Origin: Bacteroidota bacterium
GTDB taxonomy: Bacteria > Bacteroidota > Bacteroidia > Bacteroidales > BM520
Reading direction: 5' to 3'
Length of the DNA: 64,000 bases
NCBI GenBank assembly: GCA_002748065.1
Contig: PDRJ01000037.1
Location: forward strand, 1-64,000
The notes beneath the pieces were generated by a model. The model was not told the DNA's origin. It worked only from the letters and a program-made list of their open reading frames with translations, and searched no databases. Positions within the stretch are counted from its first letter, which is position 1, and the number at the start of each line of letters is the position of its first letter. Positions 27,301 to 35,653 of the stretch are shown here, in pieces. The position numbers and the translations under genes are program-made.

Positions 27301-28780
27301 TTTCCATGGAGGCGTTGACGGCAATTTGATTCAGTTGATTCTGCATAAACCATAAGGAGTCGATGGATCCCTCTACATTGATAACCATGGTTTTGGGGTC
27401 GGTACCTCGTCCTTTCACTTTTAATTGAACATCTACGTGCTCCAATAGCTCTTGTTGCAAGGAGAGGTTTCCCAGTTGAATTTGCTTGCCCTCAATGGTT
27501 CCGTTGTAGGCGATCTCCTGAGTCATCTTGTCTTTGTAAAGATGGATATTGGTAGCTACCTCGCCCAAATTAGAGTGTAATGTTGCCTTTGAATTAAAGT
27601 TTGTAATACTTCCTGTAAAAAAGCCTTTGATGCCTCCATATTTTAGGGAATCCAGATGGGGGGGGAGTTGGAGATATCGTACGTGCTCTTTGCTCGGAAG
27701 CCGTAAGGAGGTAAGATCCTCTTGGGTACAGTAGGAGTCTTTCACATGAATATCGAAGTGTGTGTGTGCAACGTCAGGAAGGCCTCGGGTGGTAAAGTCG
27801 ACCAACAGACGGGTGTTTTTTCCCGTAAGAATTTTTAGATTCTTTGCCCCTAGGTTGGCGACACTTCCTGAGACTGATCCCGTGATCCAAAGAAAATTAT
27901 CAAGTCCTTTAAAGGGGGGGACGAAGTATACAAGATCATCCAGTGCTAGTCTGGAGGGTTTAAAGTCTCCCTTCATCTGCACATCATTCACAAAGTCACG
28001 AAATGAACCGAAATTATCGTATGTGAGGAGGTAGTCAAAATCAAGGTTTGAAGAGGGCGTCTTTAACTGCATCTCTTCCAGTTGAATTTTTTGGGAGGAC
28101 AAGGCCATTTCCCCTTTCAGCGAAGAGACGGCAAATCCACTGCCTTCTAAGAATTCAAGGTGACGTATCTTGGCTGAGATCAGGGTGTCGGTGAAGAGAA
28201 AATCTTTAATCTCTCCGTATAAATCCTGGATGATATTATGATTCCAGTCAATCCCATAGGGGATGGGTTTCTGGTTGAAGTTGCGGTGTTCGAAATGCAC
28301 TTTGTGGAGCGAGACTCGCTTCACGTTAATGCTCCAGGGGTTTGGTGATTTCTCTTTCTTGGGGGAGGAGTCCGTCTTGGAACCTAATGGCCCCAGTAGT
28401 GCCATGAGATTGGTGGTTGAGTCTCCCACCTGAGTGTGAAGCATAAACACCAGGCTATCTGTGGTTACCTCTGCCACTTGGATTTTCCGTGCTTTTAAAC
28501 GAATGCTAAACCGCGTAATATCAAGACTTTTTACCGATAGGATGGGCTTCTCATGTTTATCGTAGACCTTCAAGTTTTCCAACCCTACAGTGATGCCGGG
28601 TTTAATAGCGAGGCTCTCAATGGAGATATGAGCATTAAGTCGTTTGCTCAACAGGTTGGCCGAATAAGAGGCTAGCCTGGATTGTATGGAAGGGAGTGCC
28701 AGCAGGGAAAAAAGGAGCACCAAAGCCAGAATAAGGTAGCTTAACGTACTAAAAACTATTTTCCAACCCCTTTTTTTAAT
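24326..28780 (-). CDS. TamB-like translocation and assembly module protein (DUF490)
   Basis: This protein of about 1484 residues has one N-terminal membrane helix (STLSYLILALVLLFSLLAL), a long repetitive beta-rich AsmA/TamB-like body and the C-terminal DUF490/TamB domain (starting about 1100, with ATSFDLLTNQLSNWLSQISKDFDIGINYRPGD near the end). Such proteins bridge the periplasm and aid outer-membrane protein assembly or lipid transport. The frame contains no ATG near its 5' end. The best ribosome site, AGGAGGAC, lies 8 bases before ATT at 28780 (IKKRGWKIVF), which would give a natural N-terminus for the helix. The track's TTG start cuts into the helix. tcdA follows in the same operon. Confidence 0.85.
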   Translation of the reverse strand: MKKRGWKIVFSTLSYLILALVLLFSLLALPSIQSRLASYSANLLSKRLNAHISIESLAIKPGITVGLENLKVYDKHEKPILSVKSLDITRFSIRLKARKIQVAEVTTDSLVFMLHTQVGDSTTNLMALLGPLGSKTDSSPKKEKSPNPWSINVKRVSLHKVHFEHRNFNQKPIPYGIDWNHNIIQDLYGEIKDFLFTDTLISAKIRHLEFLEGSGFAVSSLKGEMALSSQKIQLEEMQLKTPSSNLDFDYLLTYDNFGSFRDFVNDVQMKGDFKPSRLALDDLVYFVPPFKGLDNFLWITGSVSGSVANLGAKNLKILTGKNTRLLVDFTTRGLPDVAHTHFDIHVKDSYCTQEDLTSLRLPSKEHVRYLQLPPHLDSLKYGGIKGFFTGSITNFNSKATLHSNLGEVATNIHLYKDKMTQEIAYNGTIEGKQIQLGNLSLQQELLEHVDVQLKVKGRGTDPKTMVINVEGSIDSLWFMQNQLNQIAVNASMENQTAQGKVVLHDELASVNVEGTVDLDSHEPHTNLTIAIKKADLYGLHFTDSTHKSMLTGTISADLYGYKPDKINGTLSLDTLLYDVAGKTMRIDHLLAKQESFSDTTLHKVFTIQSDLFDLYSTSSIPYADLVSTTTSYLGNIMPQLMQQKRAQALFSYPSTDFMAEITWKNTHDLLNIFFPPLRIAKGSRTAIGYNGETQEITLGVQAKQLLLGGITMDEIAMETTLDSLKSNTTIASKEIILMKSESDTVPIGLQNFTINALAIQDSIHVGMKYDDFSEADHYKGYLNAYLSLSNFPAIDIGVKENMLTFRDTTWQFYPHNHIHLSEKVKQFKNVGLTSKNQDFIFHGSISRNPLDTLHAKFDQMNLQILDIFLPKEVRFNGMLDGFVNVSNLYNTPHLAGNLFVKDFTLNKQHLGDMVVKTSWNKRRKHIDVNADLIYTGNIGSDTTLYVHGYYAPSQFGHFDFDIGMKNFNVQVIKPWLTGIATQLNGRVSGKLKALGTPKEPELTGKLFFFRTGMKVDYTKVDYTFADEIYFMKNSITFKDFVINDPYANQLIINGGLTHNHFKDFNLDMDLAFEKLNVLHTTGMDNAQFYGSIYSSGNLKIKGLLDQLYLKANINTDKGTDLYIPVTHSVDVGMSDFITFVNPYDTLIGEILTPQKKSGSIAIDTRMKVDHNTNLYIYLPDNMGEMKLNGYGDIQFLMDERNNYEIFGDYEIAGGTFLFTLQDLIRKSFEIRPGGTLKLAGDPDDATINVQAVYHVRAGLNGLPTADTTLSSQRVPVECVLGLKGSVSNPIIDFNIAMPNAENDIRDLIFSTIDTSNNTIMAQQMLSLLILNSFIFSDANSALTSGLGATSFDLLTNQLSNWLSQISKDFDIGINYRPGDEITREEVEVALRTQLFNDRVIIDGNIGVIGADNTQNASNVVGDVTVEVKITEDGRLRVKAFNKSNERDVLRSTSPYTQGVGISYFTEFDNFKELFQRKRKRKKRK

Positions 28781-28824
28781 AATTTTGTCCTCCTGATCGT
28801 TATATTAATTGATCTCCTGTTCGT

Positions 28825-29847
28825 ATGGATATAAATATTCTAGCCATAGAGTCCTCTTGTGATGATACTTCTGCCGCGGTTATTCGTAACAAAACAGTCT
28901 TGTCTAACATCATTGCTTCTCAGGATGTTCACAAGAGCTATGGGGGAGTCGTTCCGGAACTTGCCTCCCGGGCTCATCAACAAAATATTATTCCTGTAAT
29001 CCATGAAGCCTTAAAAAAGGCAAATTTAAGTAAAAATCAGTTACATGCTGTGGCTTACACGCGCGGGCCCGGACTCTTGGGTTCTCTGCTCGTGGGAGCC
29101 TCTTTTGCCAAGACTTTTGCCTTGGGATTGGGGATCCCTCTAATCGATGTAGATCATCTTGATGCCCATATCTTAGCCCATTTTGCCTATTTGCCCGGGA
29201 GAGAGTATGATCCACCCGTATTTCCTTTCTTGTGCCTCACCGTATCGGGAGGGCATACCCAGATCGTGGAGGTTAAAACACCATTTGAAATGGAGGTTGT
29301 CGGACAAACCATCGATGATGCTGCCGGAGAAGCCTTCGATAAGGTGGCTAAAATCATGGGACTGCCCTATCCTGGAGGGCCGGTTATTGACCGTTTGGCT
29401 AAGGAGGGAGACCCCTCAGCCTTTGCTTTTCCCCATCCCCGGGTTGCCGATTTTGACTATAGCTTTTCCGGTCTGAAGACCTCTTTTCTCTATTTTCTTC
29501 GGGATGAATTGAAAAAAGATCCGCAGTTTATAGAGAAAAACCGCAATGATCTTTGTGCCTCTATTCAAAAAACTATTGTAGATATTCTTCTGGAAAAGTA
29601 TGTGAAAGCAGCTCATAAGAGAGGTATCTATCACCTTGCTGTGGCTGGTGGAGTGAGTGCAAATTCCCTATTGCAGCAACAGTTGCGTACTGTTGGAGCG
29701 AAGAATCATTGTAAGGTTTATATCCCACACTTTGAATTGACTACCGATAATGCGGCCATGATCGCTATTGCCGCATATTTTAAATATCGGGAGAAAATGT
29801 TTGGTTCAGAAAAAAAGATACCCTATTCAAGAAGTAACTTAAAATAG
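28825..29847 (+). CDS. tsaD: tRNA N6-adenosine threonylcarbamoyltransferase TsaD
   Basis: TsaD transfers the threonylcarbamoyl group to A37 of ANN-decoding tRNAs together with TsaB and TsaE. This 340-residue protein is of standard length, with AIESSCDDTSAAV at the N-terminus, the metal-binding HLDAHILAHF (about 112-119), TVSGGHTQ, FDKVAKIMGLPYPGGP and AVAGGVSANS with DNAAMIA. It is divergent from the TamB-like gene (about 45 bp between starts) and is followed 7 bp later by the S9 peptidase gene. Confidence 0.96.
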   Translation: MDINILAIESSCDDTSAAVIRNKTVLSNIIASQDVHKSYGGVVPELASRAHQQNIIPVIHEALKKANLSKNQLHAVAYTRGPGLLGSLLVGASFAKTFALGLGIPLIDVDHLDAHILAHFAYLPGREYDPPVFPFLCLTVSGGHTQIVEVKTPFEMEVVGQTIDDAAGEAFDKVAKIMGLPYPGGPVIDRLAKEGDPSAFAFPHPRVADFDYSFSGLKTSFLYFLRDELKKDPQFIEKNRNDLCASIQKTIVDILLEKYVKAAHKRGIYHLAVAGGVSANSLLQQQLRTVGAKNHCKVYIPHFELTTDNAAMIAIAAYFKYREKMFGSEKKIPYSRSNLK

Positions 29848-29854
29848 TATTGTT

Positions 29855-31897
29855 ATGAAGATGAGAATGTTTTTCTGGGTAGTCCTGATACTAAGTTCAG
29901 TGACAATTTTTGCCCAAAAAAGAGCCATGACTCCTGAAGACCTTTGGCGTCTGGGACGGGTAAGTGATATTCAAGTGAGCCCCAATGGGAAGACCATCCT
30001 CTATGGCGTTACAACTTATGATTTAGCGGAGAATAAAGGGAGTAGAGATTTGTTTACGGTGTCCGTGAAAGGGGGCGAGAGCAGGCAGGTTTCCAATTTC
30101 AAGGGGAGTGAGTACAATGGTGTATGGCGCCCGGATGGGAAAAAGATAGCTTTTATCTCAACGCAGAGTGGTTCCCCTCAAATATGGGAGTCCTCTGTGG
30201 ATGGGAAAATAAAACGGATGATTTCCGATGAAAAGGGAGGCCTTGTGGGCTTTTCTTATTCTCCTCGTGGAGATAAGATCTTGATGGTGAAGCGTGTTAA
30301 GCTTGAACGTTCTCCTCAGGAGGTTTATTCGGATATGCCGGAGAATACGGCAATGATCTTTGATGATCTGATGTATCGTCACTGGGATAGTTGGCATGAT
30401 TATGCCTATAATCATATCTTTATTGCTGACTATAAGGATGGTAAGATCTCTAAAGAGAAAGATATTATGCGATCTGAACATTTCGACTCTCCCGGAAATC
30501 CCTGGGGGGGAATGGAACAGATTGCCTGGAGTGATGATGGAATGTATGTTGCCTACACCTGTAAAAAGTTGAGGGGAAAGGATTATGCGTTGAGTACCAA
30601 TACCGATATCTACCTCTACAATGTAAGAACCGGTACGACAAAGAACATTAGTCGGGGAAATAAGGGATACGACAAGGATCCGGTCTTCTCTCCCGATGGT
30701 AAGAAAATTGTATGGCACTCAATGGAAACTCCCGGTTTTGAGGCCGATAAGGATAGAATCTTCGTCTATGACATGGCGACAGAGAAGATTATGGACTACA
30801 GCGAGGGGTTTGATCAGAGTTCTTCCCATTTTGTGTGGAGTAAGGATAGCCGTTACCTCTACTTTATCTCCGGTTATCACGCAACTTATCAGGTCTACCA
30901 GTTGGATATGGAGACCAAAGAGATCCTTCCTGTTACCGAAGGACGCCATAATTATCAGGAGTTACAGGTGGCCAATGGTAAGACGCTCGTGGGGACAAAG
31001 ATGGCCATGGATATGCCTACAGAAATCTACGCGATCTCTCTGGATGGAGGGAAAGAGAAGGCGTTGACCTTTACCAATAAACATGTGCTTAAAGAGTTTG
31101 AAATGGGGAAAGTTGAATCACGTTGGGTGGAGACCACTGATGGAAAACAGATGTTGGTGTGGGTCATCTATCCTCCTTTCTTTGATGAGCATAAAAAATA
31201 CCCGGCACTGCTCTATTGCCAAGGAGGGCCACAAAGTGCGGTGAGCCAGTTTTGGTCTTACCGTTGGAACTTCCAGATGATGGCTGCCAACAATTGCATT
31301 GTGGTGGCTCCCAACCGTCGCGGTCTTCCCACTTTCGGTCAGGAGTGGAACGACCAAATCAGCGGGGATTATGGTGGACAGAATATGAAAGATTACCTGA
31401 GCGCCATTGACGCCCTGGCCAAAGAGCCCTATGTCGATGAAGAGAACCTCGCTGCTGCAGGAGCAAGTTATGGGGGCTATTCCGTTTTCTGGTTGGCCGG
31501 AAACCACGATAAGCGCTTTAAGGCCTTTATCGCCCATTGTGGTATCTACGACTTTACCAGTATGTACGGATCTACAGAGGAGTATTTCTTTGTGAACCAC
31601 GACTACGAAGGAGCCTACTGGCAGCAACCGGTACCCAAAAGTTACGATTTCTCCCCCCATCTTTTCATCCATAAGTGGGATACTCCCATTTTGATCATCA
31701 CGGGAGCCAATGATTTCCGGATTCCCTATACGCAGAGCCTTGAGGCCTTTAATTCCGCCCGGCTTCGCGGTATTCCCAGCCGCCTGCTCTTCTTCCCCGA
31801 TGAGTCGCATTTTGTGCTTAGGCCGCAGAATAGCGTGGTATGGCAGCGGGAGTTTGGTAACTGGCTCTCCACTTGGTTGAAGATGGAGGAGAAATAA
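29855..31897 (+). CDS. Exported S9 peptidase, dipeptidyl-peptidase 5-like
   Basis: This is a 680-residue serine peptidase with a Sec signal (VLILSSVTIFAQ), a propeller domain (about 30-400) and an alpha/beta hydrolase domain. Catalytic residues are Ser in AAGASYGGYSVF (about 537), Asp in ITGANDFRIPY (about 624) and His in FPDESHFVL (about 656). The overall pattern and length resemble DPP5 of Porphyromonas, a periplasmic exopeptidase releasing dipeptides from the N-terminus. It may share a transcript with tsaD. Together with the S9D enzyme at 5.4-7.8 kb it indicates active peptide use. Confidence 0.88.
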   Translation: MKMRMFFWVVLILSSVTIFAQKRAMTPEDLWRLGRVSDIQVSPNGKTILYGVTTYDLAENKGSRDLFTVSVKGGESRQVSNFKGSEYNGVWRPDGKKIAFISTQSGSPQIWESSVDGKIKRMISDEKGGLVGFSYSPRGDKILMVKRVKLERSPQEVYSDMPENTAMIFDDLMYRHWDSWHDYAYNHIFIADYKDGKISKEKDIMRSEHFDSPGNPWGGMEQIAWSDDGMYVAYTCKKLRGKDYALSTNTDIYLYNVRTGTTKNISRGNKGYDKDPVFSPDGKKIVWHSMETPGFEADKDRIFVYDMATEKIMDYSEGFDQSSSHFVWSKDSRYLYFISGYHATYQVYQLDMETKEILPVTEGRHNYQELQVANGKTLVGTKMAMDMPTEIYAISLDGGKEKALTFTNKHVLKEFEMGKVESRWVETTDGKQMLVWVIYPPFFDEHKKYPALLYCQGGPQSAVSQFWSYRWNFQMMAANNCIVVAPNRRGLPTFGQEWNDQISGDYGGQNMKDYLSAIDALAKEPYVDEENLAAAGASYGGYSVFWLAGNHDKRFKAFIAHCGIYDFTSMYGSTEEYFFVNHDYEGAYWQQPVPKSYDFSPHLFIHKWDTPILIITGANDFRIPYTQSLEAFNSARLRGIPSRLLFFPDESHFVLRPQNSVVWQREFGNWLSTWLKMEEK

Positions 31898-31917
31898 CCG
31901 TTTGTCTATTTTTCTTT

Positions 31918-32274
31918 CTAGAACGTCAACACCTTATCGCTCTCTATCACCCATTCTGCTAAGGCTTGCATGGTTGATTTTTCCGCCCCTTCAAAATAGG
32001 GGTGGTTCTTATAGATGCCACAACGCGACATGCAGGTGCCACAAACCTTGACAGGAACGCCCTTTGCGATCAACTCTTTTAACAGTTGTGATAGGTCTTG
32101 GTCGTAGTTTTCCGGTGGCTTGCAGACATCTCTTGCCATGTCTACGGAATCGTTCATTAAAAAGATACGTACCTCCGCTTGATTCTTATGGAGGGTTTTG
32201 GCCAGTCGAAGTCCATTCCATGTTACATCGGTGTTGTCGTAAGGATCTCGATTGAAAATGATCAGTGTTTTCAT
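31918..32274 (-). CDS. DsrE-family sulfur-related protein
   Basis: This 118-residue protein has a DsrE/DsrF-like fold: MKTLIIFNRDPYDNTDVTWNGLRLA at the N-terminus and a conserved Cys region VKVCGTCMSRCG (about 77-88). Proteins of this group carry or relay sulfur, or act in redox sensing. No dsr or tus genes are nearby, so the role is not known. It converges with the S9 peptidase gene, and a repeat-family-2 copy lies immediately upstream of it. Confidence 0.82.
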   Translation of the reverse strand: MKTLIIFNRDPYDNTDVTWNGLRLAKTLHKNQAEVRIFLMNDSVDMARDVCKPPENYDQDLSQLLKELIAKGVPVKVCGTCMSRCGIYKNHPYFEGAEKSTMQALAEWVIESDKVLTF

Positions 32275-32286
32275 TTGTTTATATTT

Positions 32287-32372
32287 TGTAGCCTTTGGCT
32301 TTTAGCTGTTAGCCTTTGGCTTGGGTTAATGGCAACGTTTACAAAAAAGGTCTTCCAACTTCGGTTTTCCGT
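32287..32372 (-). repeat. Dispersed intergenic repeat family 2, copy 2 (inverted)
   Basis: Reading the minus strand gives CCGAAGTTGGAAGACC, TTTTTTGTAAACGTTGCC and CAAGCCAAAGGCTAACAGC in the same order as the copies at 498 and 52190. Confidence 0.7.
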
Positions 32373-32447
32373 TCCCATAATCGTTCTGCGGTATGGTTAA
32401 AAATTAGTTATGGATGTTTTTTCTCTGTTTACGATGATATCGTATCA

Positions 32448-33083
32448 TTACCGCATGTCAATAAGCTCCACATCAGGATGTTTGGAAGGGTCAAACGTGA
32501 AAATGGATACATCGTTAATCTTCCCGGTGAGGAATTTATTGATGATATAGTGAACGTTTCCTTGTGTGCTAAAAAGGGTGATCTGGATGGGCTCCATGGT
32601 GCTCTCATCAATCTCCAACTGAGCCGAAGAGAAAGGCATCTCCTTCTCTTTGGGGGTGAGGTCGATCACATGGATGGCCTTGGGCCCCACACGGTAAGTC
32701 CGGTTGTACGTAGCTGTAAAATTCTCTCGGTAAGAGGAGAAGATCGTGGTAGGGAGAAAGGCATCTTCGCTCTCTTCCAAAGTGTTCAGTTGCACCTCTT
32801 CCACCTCCGGGATATAGGTCCATAGGGATACGCCGTCACAGATGAATACCTGTCCCGCCATCTCAAACCGGAACTTATCTCCTTTCATCTTTAGGGTTCC
32901 GTGGTGGCGTTTATGGGCGGGCTGTTGCCCCTCCTCGAAACGGTATTCAAATGCCACTGTCAAGGATGTTTCGTCTGTGATCCGTTGGTAGAATTGCGCA
33001 AGAATTTCGTCGGCTCTGTTTTGGGAAACTGCCGATAGGGTGGCCAACAAGAGGGCAATAAGAGAGATGAGTACTCTTTTCAT
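32448..33083 (-). CDS. lolA: LolA-like outer-membrane lipoprotein carrier protein
   Basis: This 211-residue periplasmic protein has a Sec signal peptide (ALLLATLSAVSQ). The start is set at MKRVLISLIALLL (33083); the track's extra nine residues are unlikely. The mature part has the LolA beta-sheet pattern: GTLKMKGDKFRFEM, VFICDGVSLWTYIPEVEEVQ and a final IINKFLTGKINDVSIFTFDPS. It would shuttle lipoproteins from LolCDE to the outer membrane. It lies 30 bp after ftsK on the same strand, a frequent arrangement in Bacteroidetes. Confidence 0.88.
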   Translation of the reverse strand: MKRVLISLIALLLATLSAVSQNRADEILAQFYQRITDETSLTVAFEYRFEEGQQPAHKRHHGTLKMKGDKFRFEMAGQVFICDGVSLWTYIPEVEEVQLNTLEESEDAFLPTTIFSSYRENFTATYNRTYRVGPKAIHVIDLTPKEKEMPFSSAQLEIDESTMEPIQITLFSTQGNVHYIINKFLTGKINDVSIFTFDPSKHPDVELIDMR

Positions 33084-33113
33084 AATGATTCTTTTTAGGG
33101 GTGAAGGCACACC

Positions 33114-35561
33114 TTAAAATAGCGGTGGGTTTTCCTTTTCTCCTTCACGCGCATAAAGATCTTTCAAAAATTGTTCCAAAGCCATCTCTGAGCCTACTCT
33201 GACTTCACGGGCTTTGCTCCCTTCAGAAGGTCCCACGATACCTGCCAACTCCAGTTGGTCCATAATTCTCCCTGCCCTGTTGTAGCCCAATTTTAACTTG
33301 CGTTGGAGTAGGGAGGTGGAGCCTTGTTGGTTCATTACAATGATTTGTGCAGCCTCTTCAAAGAGAGGATCTCTTTCACTGCTGTCAAATTCGGGGGATT
33401 CACTTCCTTCTTCGTCAGGAACTTCCGGAAGTGCAAAGGCCTCAGGATAGCCCCGTTGGGTGCCGATAAAGTCGGTGATTTCTTCTACTTCGGGGGTATC
33501 TACAAAAGCGCACTGTAAACGGGTGATTTCGCTCCCCGTACTTAGGAGCATATCGCCTCGCCCCACTAGTTGGTCCGCTCCGCCGCTGTCAAGAATGGTA
33601 CGGCTGTCCATTTTCGATACCACCCGGAATGCGATACGTGCCGGAAAGTTGGCTTTGATGGTTCCCGTAATGATATTGACCGAAGGGCGCTGGGTGGCGA
33701 TGATCAGGTGGATGCCGATGGCTCGCGCTAACTGTGCCAGCCGGGTGATGGGCGCCTCCACCTCTTTGCCGGCAGTCATAATCAGGTCGGCAAACTCATC
33801 CACAATCAATACAATATAGGGAAGATAACGGTGACCCTCATTGGGGTTTAATCGTCGCTTGATAAAACGCTCATTGTACTCTTTGATGTTCCGAACCTGG
33901 GCATCCTTCAGCAGGTTGTAGCGATTATCCATTTCGATAAGCAACGAATTAAGGGTGCGCACCACCTTTCGGGTATCCGTGATGATGGCCTCTTCCGAAT
34001 CGGGGAGCTTGGCCAGGTAGTGTCGCTCAATGCGGTTGAAAAGGGTGAGCTCTACTTTCTTAGGGTCCACCAACACAAGTTTGAGCTCACTGGGGTGTTT
34101 TTTGTATAAAAGGGAGGTCAAGATGGCGTTCAACCCCACCGATTTACCCTGTCCGGTGGCCCCGGCAATGAGCAGGTGCGGCATTTTGGTCAAATCCGCC
34201 ACAAACGATTCGTTGGCGATGGTTTTGCCTAACCCGATGGGGAGTTGGAATTTACTCTCCTGAAACCGGGCACTGTTGATGATCGACCGCATGGAGACGA
34301 TTTGAGGCTTTTGGTTGGGCACCTCAATGCCGATGGTTCCCTTTCCGGGAATGGGCGCAATAATACGGATGCCCAGTGCTGAGAGGCTGAGGGCAATATC
34401 ATCCTCCAGGTTCTTGATCTTACTGATTCGTATGCCGGGGGCGGGAATGATCTCATACAGGGTGATGGTAGGCCCTACGGTCGCTTTGATGTGCTCAATG
34501 CTGATGGCATAGTTGTTCAAGGTGCTGACAATATTGTTCTTGTTCTCCTCCAACTCCTGCTTGTTGATACTCACATCCTCTTTGTCATATTTTACCAGAA
34601 AGTCGGCTTTGGGAAAGATGAAGTCCGGAAGATCAAGGCGGGGGTCATACTCTGACTCAATGTGGTAGTGTGATTGTCTGTCAGGACGTTTAATGGTCTC
34701 CTCCTTCTTTATCTCCTCAACGCTAAGCGTGATTTCCTGTTCTTCCTCCTCTTTTTTCTCCTGTGGCTCCTTCATAGGGGGCATCTCAAGTTCAATGCTC
34801 CCCGACAAGGGAAGATCCTCTTTCTCCGGCTCTTCATCCTCCTCCCTAACAGCAAATTCATGGGTGTTATAAAGATCTTCTTTGGGGAGTGGGGAACCGC
34901 TGGTCTCTTTTTCCGATCTCTCTTTATCCTCTTCCTCCTCCTCCCTCTCTCTTCGTTTGAGGGAGAGAAAGATTTTGTGGATATTTAATCCCATGATGAG
35001 ATAGGTAAAAAGGAGAAATAAGAGAAGAACGATGAGAAAGGGTTTCCCAATGGCCTTTATCAGTAACTCTTTGAGGTAGAGTCCCAGAGAACCTCCCAGT
35101 ATCATCCATGGCTCTGTATGGAAAAGGAGCGACATCGTTATGGGGAGCCAACAGAGCCAAAAAAGCGAATGAGTGATAATCCGGTACGTCTTTATGGGGC
35201 GGTTTTTGAAGGTTCGCTTGATGCCGGTGAGCAGTGCCCATAGGGCAAAGGCATAGGCACCTATGCCAAAGGAGAGGGTGATAAAAAACTCTCCTATCTT
35301 TTGTCCAAAGTATCCCGCCGCATTTTGAATGCCCGCTCCCACCACAAGGTAGTTCCATAGATAGGAGGTGAATGAGGTGGTAAGATAGAGCGCAATGATG
35401 ATCAGAAGAACTCCCGTAATGAGGATGAACCGTTCATCTTTCAAGAGGGAAGGACCTTTTTTTTGCTTTGAGGGCGTAGAAAGATTCTTCCCTTTTTGTT
35501 TCTCTTTTTTCGGGGAGGAGTCCTTTAATACATTCTTTTTTATGGCATTGGATTTCGACAT
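33114..35561 (-). CDS. ftsK: DNA translocase FtsK/SpoIIIE
   Basis: This 815-residue septal DNA pump resolves chromosomes at division. It has a Lys-rich N-terminus, four membrane helices (about 45-190), an acidic Glu/Lys-rich linker (about 200-290), the alpha/beta motor with Walker A GATGQGKSVGLNAIL (about 465) and Walker B IVLIVDEFADLIM (about 575), and a C-terminal gamma winged-helix (QQGSTSLLQRKLKLGYNRAGRIMDQLE) that reads KOPS-type sites. Length and order are normal for Bacteroidetes. lolA follows. Confidence 0.96.
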   Translation of the reverse strand: MSKSNAIKKNVLKDSSPKKEKQKGKNLSTPSKQKKGPSLLKDERFILITGVLLIIIALYLTTSFTSYLWNYLVVGAGIQNAAGYFGQKIGEFFITLSFGIGAYAFALWALLTGIKRTFKNRPIKTYRIITHSLFWLCWLPITMSLLFHTEPWMILGGSLGLYLKELLIKAIGKPFLIVLLLFLLFTYLIMGLNIHKIFLSLKRREREEEEEDKERSEKETSGSPLPKEDLYNTHEFAVREEDEEPEKEDLPLSGSIELEMPPMKEPQEKKEEEEQEITLSVEEIKKEETIKRPDRQSHYHIESEYDPRLDLPDFIFPKADFLVKYDKEDVSINKQELEENKNNIVSTLNNYAISIEHIKATVGPTITLYEIIPAPGIRISKIKNLEDDIALSLSALGIRIIAPIPGKGTIGIEVPNQKPQIVSMRSIINSARFQESKFQLPIGLGKTIANESFVADLTKMPHLLIAGATGQGKSVGLNAILTSLLYKKHPSELKLVLVDPKKVELTLFNRIERHYLAKLPDSEEAIITDTRKVVRTLNSLLIEMDNRYNLLKDAQVRNIKEYNERFIKRRLNPNEGHRYLPYIVLIVDEFADLIMTAGKEVEAPITRLAQLARAIGIHLIIATQRPSVNIITGTIKANFPARIAFRVVSKMDSRTILDSGGADQLVGRGDMLLSTGSEITRLQCAFVDTPEVEEITDFIGTQRGYPEAFALPEVPDEEGSESPEFDSSERDPLFEEAAQIIVMNQQGSTSLLQRKLKLGYNRAGRIMDQLELAGIVGPSEGSKAREVRVGSEMALEQFLKDLYAREGEKENPPLF

Positions 35562-35653
35562 GCTTCTCTTACATTAGAGTACAAATATAGGAAATAGGGA
35601 GGAATAACGTTGAACTATTTTGTTTATGGGATGTTCTTTGAAAAAGAGGAGGC

